A stretch of 50,122 nt of DNA from Bacillota bacterium (lineage in GTDB: Bacteria > Bacillota > GCA-003054495 > Carboxydocellales > JAJZSN01): NCBI GenBank assembly GCA_021849745.1, contig JAJZSN010000010.1, positions 1 to 50,122 on the forward strand, read 5' to 3'. A program made the position numbers and the translations under genes. This document shows, in pieces, positions 16,659 to 24,291 of this stretch (its first letter is position 1; each line of letters opens with the position of its first letter). The notes under the pieces were generated by a model. It ran no database searches and was not told the origin of the DNA. It worked only from the letters and a program-made list of their open reading frames with translations.

Positions 16659-16871
16659 CTACCCCTTAGATTCACGATAGGTTGACCAACCTACCAGGTG
16701 GGCAAGGGGTCAGTATCTGGTGGCTACGGTGGCTGTTTCCACCAAGCCGAGGAAAAGGGCCGCCCACCACCAGTTATAACCGGCATTTTGGCCCCAGTAT
16801 GCAGCCAGCAGCAGGGTTAGAGACACAAAGAGCCGTAGATACCACTCAGTACCTCCCACGTTTTTGCGCAC
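16659..16871 (-). CDS. DUF2892 (YgaP-like) small membrane protein with in-frame TGA at the conserved Cys; candidate selenoprotein
   Basis: GTG 16871 follows GAGGAGG and encodes MRKNVGGTEWYLRLFVSLTL, which matches the DUF2892 N-terminal signature (K-N-V-G-x-x-D/E, then two membrane helices). After 53 codons TGA (16712-16710) appears, then PLAHLVGWST and a TAG at 16661-16659. The family normally ends CPLYxLLGxxT, so TGA sits exactly where the conserved Cys is expected. A hairpin (16673-16700) starts 9 nt downstream, with an 8-bp upper stem and GGUC loop about 22 nt from the UGA, as in bacterial SECIS elements. If TGA is a plain stop, the product is 53 residues (16710-16871). Sec insertion is inference; selABCD are not in the window. 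Confidence 0.6.
16673..16700 (-). promoter_or_regulatory. Putative bacterial SECIS hairpin
   Basis: Read on the minus strand: lower stem CAC/GTG, a CT bulge, upper stem GGTAGGTT/AACCTATC (8 bp with one G-T wobble) and apical loop GGTC. The E. coli fdhF SECIS also has a GGUC apical loop. The loop is 22 nt after the TGA. No bulged U is seen in the upper stem, a departure from the E. coli form. Confidence 0.45.
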
Positions 16872-16927
16872 GTTATTGACCTCCTCAGGGTAAATATTAA
16901 AAAAAGATTAACTATCCAGCCAGTCCA

Positions 16928-16957
16928 TTGACTTTTATAATTACCGGGTGATAGAAT
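16928..16957 (+). promoter_or_regulatory. Promoter of the RND efflux gene
   Basis: TTGACT, an 18-bp spacer and TAGAAT. The predicted start site falls at the edge of the palindromic operator that follows. Confidence 0.55.
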
Positions 16958-16967
16958 TATTATACGA

Positions 16968-16991
16968 ATGACCGACTGGCCAGTCGGTCAT
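16968..16991. promoter_or_regulatory. 24-bp perfect palindromic operator, TetR-family-like
   Basis: ATGACCGACTGG is followed immediately by its exact reverse complement. It lies between the promoter and the ribosome site of the RND gene, a position where a bound repressor would block transcription. The GACCGACTGG-type core resembles sites of TetR/AcrR-family regulators of efflux genes. No tetR gene is in this window. Confidence 0.7.
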
Positions 16992-17011
16992 ATTTTATTG
17001 GGGAGGTTTAT

Positions 17012-20000
17012 ATGCAGTTAACTGAACTTGCTATCAAAAGACCTGCTATGATGAGTATGGTCATCATGACTTTTATTGTTTTGGGACTTTATACATATTC
17101 AAAGATTGGTGTGGAATTATTCCCCAATGCCAATATACCGGTGGTAACTGTATCGGTGGGATACTCCGGGGCGGGGGCCCAGGAAATTGAGACCCAGGTG
17201 ATTAAACCCTTGGAATCGGCCCTTTCTTCCGTCAGCAAGGTGAATACCATGGTCTCTTCAGCTAGAGAAGGTATGGGTTCCATCATGATTGAATTCGACC
17301 TTTCCGCAGACCCGGATATGTCCTTACTGGATGTGCAAAAAAAGGTTGATGCTTACCGCGGCATGCTGCCAAAAGAAGTAGATAATCCGGTAGTAATGAA
17401 ATGGGATATGAACGCCCAACCGGTGATGTTTCTCCAGCTAACCAGCGCCAAACCTCTTTATGAAAGTTATGAAATGGCCAAGGATCTGATTAAGGAACGG
17501 TTGCAAAGGGTTCCCGGTGTGGCTGATGTCTCTGTAGTGGGCGGCCAAAAGAGGGAAATTCAGATTAACCTGGATAAAGCAAAACTGGACGGCTACGGAA
17601 TCTCCATCAGTCAGATTATTAGCCGATTACGGGCGGAAAACCTTAACCAACCCAGCGGGCGCCTTGATCGTCCCGAAAAAGAGTATAATGTCCGGGTGCT
17701 GGGCGAATTTAGCGACGTAGAAGAAATCAGGAACTTGGATATTCCTTTGGCAGATGGCAGCACGGTAGCCTTACGGGATGTGGCTACCATTATCGATGGT
17801 TATGAGGAAATTCGTAACTACAGCCGGTTAAATGGTGAAACCGGTGTGGGGATTATGGTTTTCAAGCAAAGTGACGCCAGTGTAGTGGATGTGGCGGAAG
17901 AGGTTCGCAAGGAAATCGATGGTCTCAGTCGGCAAATGCCGGGTGATTATAAGTTGACTATTTCCACCGATACTTCAGAGTTTATTAACAGCGCTTTGAA
18001 CGGAACAACCAACAATATTATAGAAGGAATTATCACGGTGGCCATAGCTTTATACCTGTTCCTGCGGGAATGGCGATCCATGCTTATTGTTATCTTAGCC
18101 ATACCAACTTCGTTGATCGCTACCATTATGGTTATCTATTTCGCCGGGTTTACCTTTAACTTTCTGTCCATGATGGGCTTGGCCATGTGTATCGGGATTC
18201 TGGTGGATGATTCCATCGTGGTGCTGGAGAACATTCATCGTCATCTCAAAATGGGAAAAAGCCCTATTCAGGCCGCTTTGGACGGACGAAAGGAAATTGG
18301 CATGGCTGCCATCGCCATTACTCTCTCCGACGTGGTGGTGTTTGCTCCCATCGCTTTTATGGACGGGATGATTGGGCAGTTTTTCCGGCAGTTTGGCTTA
18401 ACGGTAGTTTTTGCTACTTTATTCTCTCTCTTCATTTCATTTACCTTGACCCCCATGATGGCTTCCCGGTTGTATAAACAGGAGAAAGAGCTGATGGGAG
18501 GCCAAAGGCCGGATACCGGGCGGATATCCATTGCGGGTTGGTTAAAGAAGAGGTTTGAGCCTATGGGTAAGAGGATTGCCCAATGGTATGAGGACACCAT
18601 CATCTGGGCTTTAGATCATCGGAAAACGGTGCTTGGGGCAGCTTTTGCGGCTTTCGTAGCTGCTGTGGCCCTGATTCCTATGGGGGCTGTAGGAGCAGAA
18701 TTTATGACCAGGGCCGACCAGAATGTGTTGAATGTGACTCTTGAAATGCCCACCGGAACCCCTATTCAAAATACCGATGAGGGTTTAAGAGAGATTGAGA
18801 AATACATCAAAACTATTCCCGAAATTAAATATTATCATACCACTCTGGGTTCTTCCGGTGGCATGGGAGGGGCTTCCGGTTCCCATATCGGTCGTATTGG
18901 GGTACAGTTGATTTCAAAAAATGATCGAGAGAGGACTGTTTGGCAGATTGGTGATGATATTCGGAAGTGGAGTAAAAGTTTCCCTTACGGAAAAGTCAGT
19001 GTAAGTGAACAGGACAGCATGGGAGGACCAGGGGGATCTGCTATCCAGATTCAGGTTAAAGGTACTGAACCCAAACAACTTGTACAGGTTTCTGAAAAGG
19101 TACAAGAAATTCTTGCCAACACACCGGGGGCTATTGATGTGGATACCGACTGGCGTTTGGGTCAGCCTGAACTTCAGGTGAAAATTGACCGGATGCGGAC
19201 AGTTAAACTTGGACTTTCTGTAGATCAGGTAGCTCGTACTGTACGATCCAGCATCAGCGGTGAAAGGGCGGGTTATCTCCGTACCGGTGATGAAGAAATA
19301 GATATGGTTGTCCGTATGGATCAGTTAAATAAAGATGATGTTGAGGCTATTAAAAGAATTACTATCCCTACCGGTGCAGGTAATCTCGTACAACTCCAGG
19401 AAGTGGCTGAAATTACAGTGGGCAGCGGTCCTACTGAAATCCGGCGTCTGGACCGACTGCGTGCCATAACTGTTACGGCGGGAATTAGGGATAGAGCGCT
19501 AAATGATATATCCACCGAAATCCAAGGAAAAATTGATAAACTTAAGCTGCCCGCCGGTTTTGAGGTAAAACTTGCCGGGCAGACCCAAGAAATGCAGGAT
19601 ACTTTCCAGGATTTAATTGCCGCTCTGGTTCTTTCAATTACCCTGGTATACATGGTTTTAGTTATGCTTTATGAGTCCTTCTTAACTCCCTTTATCCGGA
19701 TGTTCTCCCTTCCTTTGGGGGTAGTGGGGGCATTGGTGGCCCTGGCTGTCACGGGTAATTCCCTCAACGTCTTCTCCATGATCGGAGTAATTATGATGGA
19801 TGGTCTAGTGGCCAAAAACGGTACACTATTACTGGATTATACCAATACTTTATTAGAGCGGGGGTATAATCTGCGGGAAGCTTTGATTGAGGCCTGCAAA
19901 ATCAGATTGCGGCCTATCATGATGACCACTATTACCATGGTTTTCGGCATGATGCCTGTAGCCGCAGGTTTGACCGAAGGGGCTGAAACCAGGGCCGGGA

Positions 20001-20149
20001 TGGCCGTGGTATTGATTGGCGGTCTGATTACCTCCACCGCCTTTACTCTAGTGGTAATCCCGGTGATTTACACTATTATGGATGACCTGAAGAAATGGCT
20101 GCGCCGGAAGTGGGAGGCCCGCAGGCAAGCTGTGGCCTCGGTTAGATAG
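17012..20149 (+). CDS. RND-family efflux transporter (AcrB/HAE-like)
   Basis: A 1045-residue inner-membrane RND pump. It has an N-terminal helix (IKRPAMMSMVIMTFIVLGLY), two large periplasmic/extracellular loops, and the TM4 proton-relay motif GILVDDSIVVLENI with the paired Asp. The second half repeats the fold, ending LVVIPVIYTIMDDL. Such proton-driven pumps export hydrophobic compounds or metals, and the substrate here is unknown. GGGGAGG precedes the ATG. No membrane-fusion protein or outer-membrane partner gene is adjacent, as in some monoderm RND loci. The upstream palindrome suggests repression relieved by the substrate. Confidence 0.93.
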   Translation: MQLTELAIKRPAMMSMVIMTFIVLGLYTYSKIGVELFPNANIPVVTVSVGYSGAGAQEIETQVIKPLESALSSVSKVNTMVSSAREGMGSIMIEFDLSADPDMSLLDVQKKVDAYRGMLPKEVDNPVVMKWDMNAQPVMFLQLTSAKPLYESYEMAKDLIKERLQRVPGVADVSVVGGQKREIQINLDKAKLDGYGISISQIISRLRAENLNQPSGRLDRPEKEYNVRVLGEFSDVEEIRNLDIPLADGSTVALRDVATIIDGYEEIRNYSRLNGETGVGIMVFKQSDASVVDVAEEVRKEIDGLSRQMPGDYKLTISTDTSEFINSALNGTTNNIIEGIITVAIALYLFLREWRSMLIVILAIPTSLIATIMVIYFAGFTFNFLSMMGLAMCIGILVDDSIVVLENIHRHLKMGKSPIQAALDGRKEIGMAAIAITLSDVVVFAPIAFMDGMIGQFFRQFGLTVVFATLFSLFISFTLTPMMASRLYKQEKELMGGQRPDTGRISIAGWLKKRFEPMGKRIAQWYEDTIIWALDHRKTVLGAAFAAFVAAVALIPMGAVGAEFMTRADQNVLNVTLEMPTGTPIQNTDEGLREIEKYIKTIPEIKYYHTTLGSSGGMGGASGSHIGRIGVQLISKNDRERTVWQIGDDIRKWSKSFPYGKVSVSEQDSMGGPGGSAIQIQVKGTEPKQLVQVSEKVQEILANTPGAIDVDTDWRLGQPELQVKIDRMRTVKLGLSVDQVARTVRSSISGERAGYLRTGDEEIDMVVRMDQLNKDDVEAIKRITIPTGAGNLVQLQEVAEITVGSGPTEIRRLDRLRAITVTAGIRDRALNDISTEIQGKIDKLKLPAGFEVKLAGQTQEMQDTFQDLIAALVLSITLVYMVLVMLYESFLTPFIRMFSLPLGVVGALVALAVTGNSLNVFSMIGVIMMDGLVAKNGTLLLDYTNTLLERGYNLREALIEACKIRLRPIMMTTITMVFGMMPVAAGLTEGAETRAGMAVVLIGGLITSTAFTLVVIPVIYTIMDDLKKWLRRKWEARRQAVASVR

Positions 20150-20180
20150 TGAGGCGGTTCGGTAATAGAATATATAGAGC

Positions 20181-20228
20181 AAAAAACATCCCATTCCACT
20201 TTTTTAGTGGTTTGGGATGTTTTTTTTA
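20181..20228 (+). terminator. Rho-independent terminator after the RND gene
   Basis: AAAAAACATCCCA pairs with TGGGATGTTTTTT, with an inner CCAC/GTGG stem, ending in eight T residues. Confidence 0.9.
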
Positions 20229-20285
20229 TAAGGAAAGCCACCTGCTATGCAGATGGTTCCAAAGAGCTTTCGGATGGCAATTTGC

Positions 20286-20927
20286 TTAACTTACGGAATC
20301 CTCCAACTCCGTAACGCTACCTGATTGTTTTTGCTGCTGATTACGGCGGGATTGCACTATATACCAGACCACCAGACTTACGGGTAGTAAGATAATCAGA
20401 GCATAGATGCCGTAACTGTAAACGGTCTTGCCAATCTCTTCGATGTTCAACCCGAAGAAGTAACCAATCACAAAAAAGATGAGGGTCCAAAAGAACCCAG
20501 TAGTATATGAGATTAAAGCATATCTCCGAAAAGGCATTTTACTGATTCCTACGATGTAAGGAACCACATGGCGGACGATGGGGAAACCGTAACTTATACA
20601 CAGGGCATAGGAACCATAACGGTCTATGAGATCATAAGACTTCTTTAAGTATTTACCCATGTTTTTCTTGGCAACCAGGTAATCAAGCACCGGGGCTCCG
20701 ATGATTCTCCCTAGCAGGTAGCCGATGGTTAACCCGGATACAACACCAAGATAGGTTACGAAAAAGGCCGGTACTGGTTTCAAAAGGTTGAGGGAGGCAA
20801 CCAGACCGCCGGTCATTACAATAACTTCATCGGGGATAGGCATGCCTACAATGCCCAGCCATAAGAAAAAGAAAAGCGCCCAATACCCATATTCTTTAAT
20901 AAACATCATTAAAGTATCTACATCCAT
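20286..20927 (-). CDS. DedA-family membrane protein
   Basis: A 213-residue multi-pass membrane protein of the DedA/VTT family, whose members include undecaprenyl-phosphate and phospholipid translocases. Family landmarks are GMPIPDEVIVMTGG, the conserved G-R stretch GYLLGRIIG, and FPIVRHVVPYIVGISKMPFRRY with the functional Arg residues. About five membrane segments are visible; the C-terminal tail is hydrophilic. The ATG at 20927 has AGGAGAT upstream. It is transcribed convergently to the RND gene, and the exact lipid substrate is unknown. Confidence 0.9.
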   Translation of the reverse strand: MDVDTLMMFIKEYGYWALFFFLWLGIVGMPIPDEVIVMTGGLVASLNLLKPVPAFFVTYLGVVSGLTIGYLLGRIIGAPVLDYLVAKKNMGKYLKKSYDLIDRYGSYALCISYGFPIVRHVVPYIVGISKMPFRRYALISYTTGFFWTLIFFVIGYFFGLNIEEIGKTVYSYGIYALIILLPVSLVVWYIVQSRRNQQQKQSGSVTELEDSVS

Positions 20928-21224
20928 ACTATATCTCCTAAAAACATAGACTTTTACTATCTTAATTTATTTTACCAAGGACAAGGGGATTTTTCATCCT
21001 TTTATTTTGAATTATGGCAAGAAATTTTTACTAAAGGTTAAACAACCGAAATACTTAATATTTTAAATTCTTAATAGCAGCGAATAATGGCTTTTACAAT
21101 TACTTGAAAATTTAATTAAATTCCTTCCTTAGTTACCATTATATTTGCAATGAAAACTTATTTAGCCGGCTTTATAATAGAAGTTGGTAACAAGTAAGTT
21201 TAAATACATGGGGGAGGAACGCCG
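20928..21224. other. AT-rich intergenic region between divergent dedA and GH18 genes
   Basis: About 300 bp with no convincing ORF. A TATAAT at 21173-21178 may be the -10 of the GH18 gene, but no -35 at 16-18 bp is evident. No clear inverted repeat is seen. Confidence 0.5.
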
Positions 21225-22979
21225 GTGAAGCGATATCTAGTTGGTATTCTCATCATCATTATAGTGTCTTTTTCAATAACCGGTTATACCACCAGTGCCG
21301 AAGCTTTAACATTGGGGCAACGGACTCTCTATCAGGGCCTCAGAGGATCTGATGTCTCTCAATTGCAAAAAGACTTGACGGCCTTGAAATATCTCACCGG
21401 CAAAATTGACGGGGTATTCGGTAAAGGTACTAAACAGGCGGTAATCAATTTTCAGAAAAATAATGGGCTTGCTGCCGATGGAGTGGTGGGAAAAGCCACT
21501 TTCGCCAAGCTCAGTGAAAAATTAAGGTACAATCGCCAGTCGACTGTGAGCCGGAGCACGAATGTGACCAAACCTTCGACGGGGAAAGTAAATGTTGGGG
21601 CGGCAAACATAAGGAGCGGCCCGGGCACTTGGAATAAGGTGGTTTCTACTGTAAAAAAAGGAACCCTGCTTAATATTTTAGCTAAGCAAGGTAACTGGCT
21701 TAAGGCTAAACTGGTCAACAATACCACCGGTTGGATAGCCGCTAAGCTGGTAACCCTGGACAAGCCTCAAACGGTTAGTCGCGGCCAGGATCCGGTGAAA
21801 AAGCCATCGACCCCAGGACCTGTTCTTCAACCTCCGTCAACAGGGCAACCCCAACCCGGTCAGCAACCTCCAACCTACCAACCGGGGCAGCCAAGTCAGC
21901 CTCAGGATCAAACATCGCAGCCACAGCAACCCAATCAACCACAGCAGCCGGGTCAAGCTCTTCCTATTACTAAGAAAACCCGCAATATCATGGGTTTTTA
22001 TACTAACCCTGAAGGCCCTATTCCCGGATCCCTTGCCGTAGCTCAAACCCAGTCCGGGTCTTTGTCGGCTATTGCCCCCTTCTGGTTCAGACTTGACAGA
22101 AGCGGGGACAGTAAGATTTCTTCTTTTGACAACTTAGGCTTTACACCTGCTCAAGCCAGGGAAGTAATCCAAGATATGAAAAGTCGTAATGTTAAAGTGC
22201 TGGCCCTGGTTCACAACATGCTTTACGGAAGTAGTAAAGTAAGCAAGGAACTGGCGGCTGAGATGCTGGCCACTCCGGAAAGTCGCAAGATTTTCATCGA
22301 TGAAACGGTGGCGGTTATCCAGCAGTATGGATTTGATGGTGTTAATGTGGATATTGAGGATATTAACATATCGGATCGGGACAGGTTTTCCTCTCTAATT
22401 GCCGAAATGAGCGCCCGGTTGAAACCGGCGGGTTATATCCTAACCGTTTCCGTCCCGGCCAAAGTGAAAGAAGATAAGTTCAATACTTGGTCTGCCCCCT
22501 TTGATTATGCCGCCATTGGCCGTGCCGCCGACCAAGTGATGATTATGGCCTATGATGAACATGGTTATTCCAGCGGCCCAGGGCCCATTGCTTCAGTGGG
22601 ATGGGTGGAAGCGGTAATCAAATACGCCCTTACCACCATGGCTGCTAATAAAATCATGCTTGGTGTACCGGCTTATGGCTTTGACTGGACAGTAGGGTTG
22701 AAAGGCCCCAAGTACCTATCCTATGATATGGCCATCAACCTGGCTAAGCAGACTAAGCAAACTGTCCTCTGGGATGCTGCGGCAAAAGCTCCTTACTTTA
22801 AATATACCGGAGCAGATGGTAAGAACCATGAAGTTTGGTTTGAGAACGGACAAAGTACTGCCGCTAAACTGGACTTAGTTGATAAATACGACTTAAGGGG
22901 GATAGCCGTCTGGCGCTTGGGTATGGAAGATCCGGCAGCCTGGCAGATTATTCGGGACAAGATTCAGGCGGAAAAGTAA
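21225..22979 (+). CDS. Exported GH18 glycoside hydrolase with PG-binding and SH3 domains
   Basis: A 584-residue secreted protein. It starts at GTG 21225 after GGGGGAGG, with a signal peptide (MKRYLVGILIIIIVSFSITG, cleavage near SAEA). A peptidoglycan-binding-1 domain follows (about residues 35-95, GSDVSQLQKDLTAL and KIDGVFGKGTKQAV), then a bacterial SH3 (about 118-180, VGAANIRSGPGTW), a Pro/Gln-rich linker (about 190-250) and a GH18 catalytic domain. The catalytic motif is FDGVNVDIEDI. Domain order resembles the YaaH/YdhD group of spore cortex or cell-wall glucosaminidases, though those usually carry LysM. A role in wall or spore peptidoglycan turnover is inferred. Confidence 0.9.
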   Translation: MKRYLVGILIIIIVSFSITGYTTSAEALTLGQRTLYQGLRGSDVSQLQKDLTALKYLTGKIDGVFGKGTKQAVINFQKNNGLAADGVVGKATFAKLSEKLRYNRQSTVSRSTNVTKPSTGKVNVGAANIRSGPGTWNKVVSTVKKGTLLNILAKQGNWLKAKLVNNTTGWIAAKLVTLDKPQTVSRGQDPVKKPSTPGPVLQPPSTGQPQPGQQPPTYQPGQPSQPQDQTSQPQQPNQPQQPGQALPITKKTRNIMGFYTNPEGPIPGSLAVAQTQSGSLSAIAPFWFRLDRSGDSKISSFDNLGFTPAQAREVIQDMKSRNVKVLALVHNMLYGSSKVSKELAAEMLATPESRKIFIDETVAVIQQYGFDGVNVDIEDINISDRDRFSSLIAEMSARLKPAGYILTVSVPAKVKEDKFNTWSAPFDYAAIGRAADQVMIMAYDEHGYSSGPGPIASVGWVEAVIKYALTTMAANKIMLGVPAYGFDWTVGLKGPKYLSYDMAINLAKQTKQTVLWDAAAKAPYFKYTGADGKNHEVWFENGQSTAAKLDLVDKYDLRGIAVWRLGMEDPAAWQIIRDKIQAEK

Positions 22980-22983
22980 AATT

Positions 22984-23039
22984 CAAGGGATTTGGTTAAT
23001 AAGTTAATAACTTTTGACCAAATCCCTTGTATATTTTTA
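22984..23039 (+). terminator. Hairpin terminator after the GH18 gene
   Basis: CAAGGGATTTGGT pairs perfectly with ACCAAATCCCTTG over 13 bp, followed by TATATTTTTAG. Confidence 0.65.
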
Positions 23040-23143
23040 GGTAGGAATTTTGTTTATCTATTAGGAAAAAAGAAGGATAACTGTGAAAAACCGTCGAAAA
23101 GATTACATAAGCTGGATTATTACGATGGGGTGAATTGCAGGGA

Positions 23144-23647
23144 ATGGATATTGTAGATATTCTCCAGGCTTTTGTTAATGGAGTCATTGCCCTTTGGCCG
23201 ATATATGGTTTTGTTTTGTTATGGGGTGGTTTCCGTTTGTTGTTTAAACGCCTGGATGAAGATAGGATTACCGGTTCTGGAATAAACCAAATTGATAGAA
23301 TGAACCAAGAGAGTTTTACTAACTTTATCCATGGTTTTTTTTATGATAAAGGGATTGACGTGACCACTGTTCATGAAGAAATAGGGTACTATGGAGCTGA
23401 GCTTATTCTCACGAAAGATCAATGCAGAGTAGCTGTGCGTTTGGTGATTGATAACAAACCTTTATCCGTTATAGCCCTTCAAGAGGTTTATAGCGCAAAG
23501 GGATACTATCATTGTGAAAATGCCCTTATCATCACTAACCAGGAGTTTACTTCTGCGGCCCAGGATTATGCCCTTGCCCATGGTATTATCCTGTGGGGAC
23601 GGGAACGTTTAATTAAGGAACTCCTTGCTTATAGATTTAAATTATAA
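23144..23647 (+). CDS. Membrane-anchored Mrr-like nuclease-fold protein, probably catalytically altered
   Basis: A 167-residue protein. An N-terminal hydrophobic segment (FVNGVIALWPIYGFVLLWGG) is followed by a restriction-endonuclease-like Mrr_cat fold: FTNFIHGFFYDKGIDV, GYYGAELILTKD, then ENALIITNQEFTSAAQDYA and LWGRERLIKELL. In active members the core is GxD plus QxK. Here the positions read AEL and AVRLVID, so the catalytic Lys seems absent. ATG 23144 is used; TTG 23135 is the alternative. It could be a membrane-attached DNA-binding or scaffold protein. It is monocistronic, ahead of the SAM riboswitch. Confidence 0.6.
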   Translation: MDIVDILQAFVNGVIALWPIYGFVLLWGGFRLLFKRLDEDRITGSGINQIDRMNQESFTNFIHGFFYDKGIDVTTVHEEIGYYGAELILTKDQCRVAVRLVIDNKPLSVIALQEVYSAKGYYHCENALIITNQEFTSAAQDYALAHGIILWGRERLIKELLAYRFKL

Positions 23648-23655
23648 AAAACCTA

Positions 23656-23687
23656 TTGACTTAGTATGTTTTACATGCTAATATAAT
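23656..23687 (+). promoter_or_regulatory. Promoter of the SAM riboswitch transcript
   Basis: TTGACT at 23656 with TAATAT 17 bp downstream (23679-23684), or an overlapping TATAAT at 23682 with a 20-bp spacer. The start site would fall shortly before the riboswitch. Confidence 0.5.
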
Positions 23688-23715
23688 ACCAATAATTAAA
23701 AACGAGTTTATTTTA

Positions 23716-23836
23716 CTCTTATCTAGAGAGGTGGAGGGACTGGCCCGATGAAACCCGGCAACAACTGGTAAGTAGACATCTACAGCCGGAAATGTGCCAA
23801 TTCCTGCAGGAGAGATTCCTGAAAGATGAGAGAGGA
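23716..23836 (+). ncRNA. SAM-I (S-box) riboswitch
   Basis: The consensus S-box blocks appear in order: CTCTTATCTAGAGAGGTGGA, GGGACTGGCCCGATGAAACC, CGGCAACAACTGG, a variable arm, TGTGCCAATTCCTGC, AGATTCCTGAAAGATGAGAG. The 5' and 3' ends pair to close P1. It binds S-adenosylmethionine and, with the terminator at 23861, turns transcription off when SAM is abundant. This places yezD, and by read-through possibly the sulfur cluster, under methionine/SAM status. Confidence 0.96.
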
Positions 23837-23860
23837 TGCAAAGTTTTATTGAACTTGTGG

Positions 23861-23887
23861 CCTCTTCCGTCGGAAGAGGTTTTTTAT
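23861..23887 (+). terminator. SAM riboswitch expression-platform terminator
   Basis: CCTCTTCC and GGAAGAGG form an 8-bp stem with a 3-nt GTC loop, followed by seven T residues. It is 25 nt downstream of the aptamer and just before yezD. Confidence 0.92.
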
Positions 23888-23909
23888 TAGATTAAAGGAG
23901 AGATGTAAG

Positions 23910-24095
23910 ATGGCAGTGGAAAAAAAGAAGGTTGTCGCCAACGACGAGCAAAGCGAGTCCAAGGAGTGCGATTTAGATGATATTGAGCATGTCATTGAGG
24001 CAATCAAATCTATGAAATATGGTAATATCACCATCGTGGTACAGGATTCGAAAATAGTACAGATCGATAAAACGGAAAAGATTAGATTGAGATAG
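23910..24095 (+). CDS. yezD: YezD-family small protein (DUF2292)
   Basis: A 61-residue protein whose C-terminal 40 residues (IEHVIEAIKSMKYGNITIVVQDSKIVQIDKTEKIR) match DUF2292/YezD. Function is unknown; family members recur in SAM- or cysteine-regulated sulfur loci. The N-terminus is charged. AAGGAGAGATGTAAG gives the ribosome site. It is the first gene behind the S-box riboswitch and has its own terminator downstream at 24224, so it may be the main target of the switch. Confidence 0.85.
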   Translation: MAVEKKKVVANDEQSESKECDLDDIEHVIEAIKSMKYGNITIVVQDSKIVQIDKTEKIRLR

Positions 24096-24114
24096 GGGTA
24101 GGCTTAATGAGTAG

Positions 24115-24197
24115 GGTTCGTAGTTCGTAGTTCATAGTTAAAGACCCTAAAGAAATACCAAAATAAACTACTAACTATGAACTACGAACTATGAACC
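24115..24197. repeat. Long imperfect inverted repeat of GTAGTTC units
   Basis: The left arm 24115-24140 and right arm 24172-24197 are reverse complements at 25 of 26 positions, around a 31-nt spacer. The arms are built from repeated CGTAGTT heptads also found near 27497 and, in variant form, 40749. There is no T-run, so a simple terminator is unlikely. Confidence 0.85.
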
Positions 24198-24223
24198 AAT
24201 ATATCCGCTGACCAGATAACTTG

Positions 24224-24268
24224 AGGCCAAAGGAGTATAAAGGGCTTCTTTGGCCTTTTGATTTTTTT
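24224..24268 (+). terminator. Terminator between yezD and the thrC-like gene
   Basis: AGGCCAAAG pairs with CTTTGGCCT around a 15-nt loop and is followed by TTTGATTTTTTT. It would end most riboswitch-controlled transcripts before the sulfur cluster, leaving read-through or an unseen promoter for the genes downstream. Confidence 0.75.
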
Positions 24269-24291
24269 ACATAGCCTAAGGAGGGTGCTAA

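Noticed and set aside
16470-16685. Intact CDS for the response regulator frame
   Set aside because: Only 45 residues are homologous; the rest is proline-rich frame through repeat DNA and antisense to another gene.
24115-24197. Inverted repeat considered as a CRISPR or attenuator
   Set aside because: There are no regular spacers, the unit is a degenerate heptad, and no T-run follows; the real terminator is at 24224.
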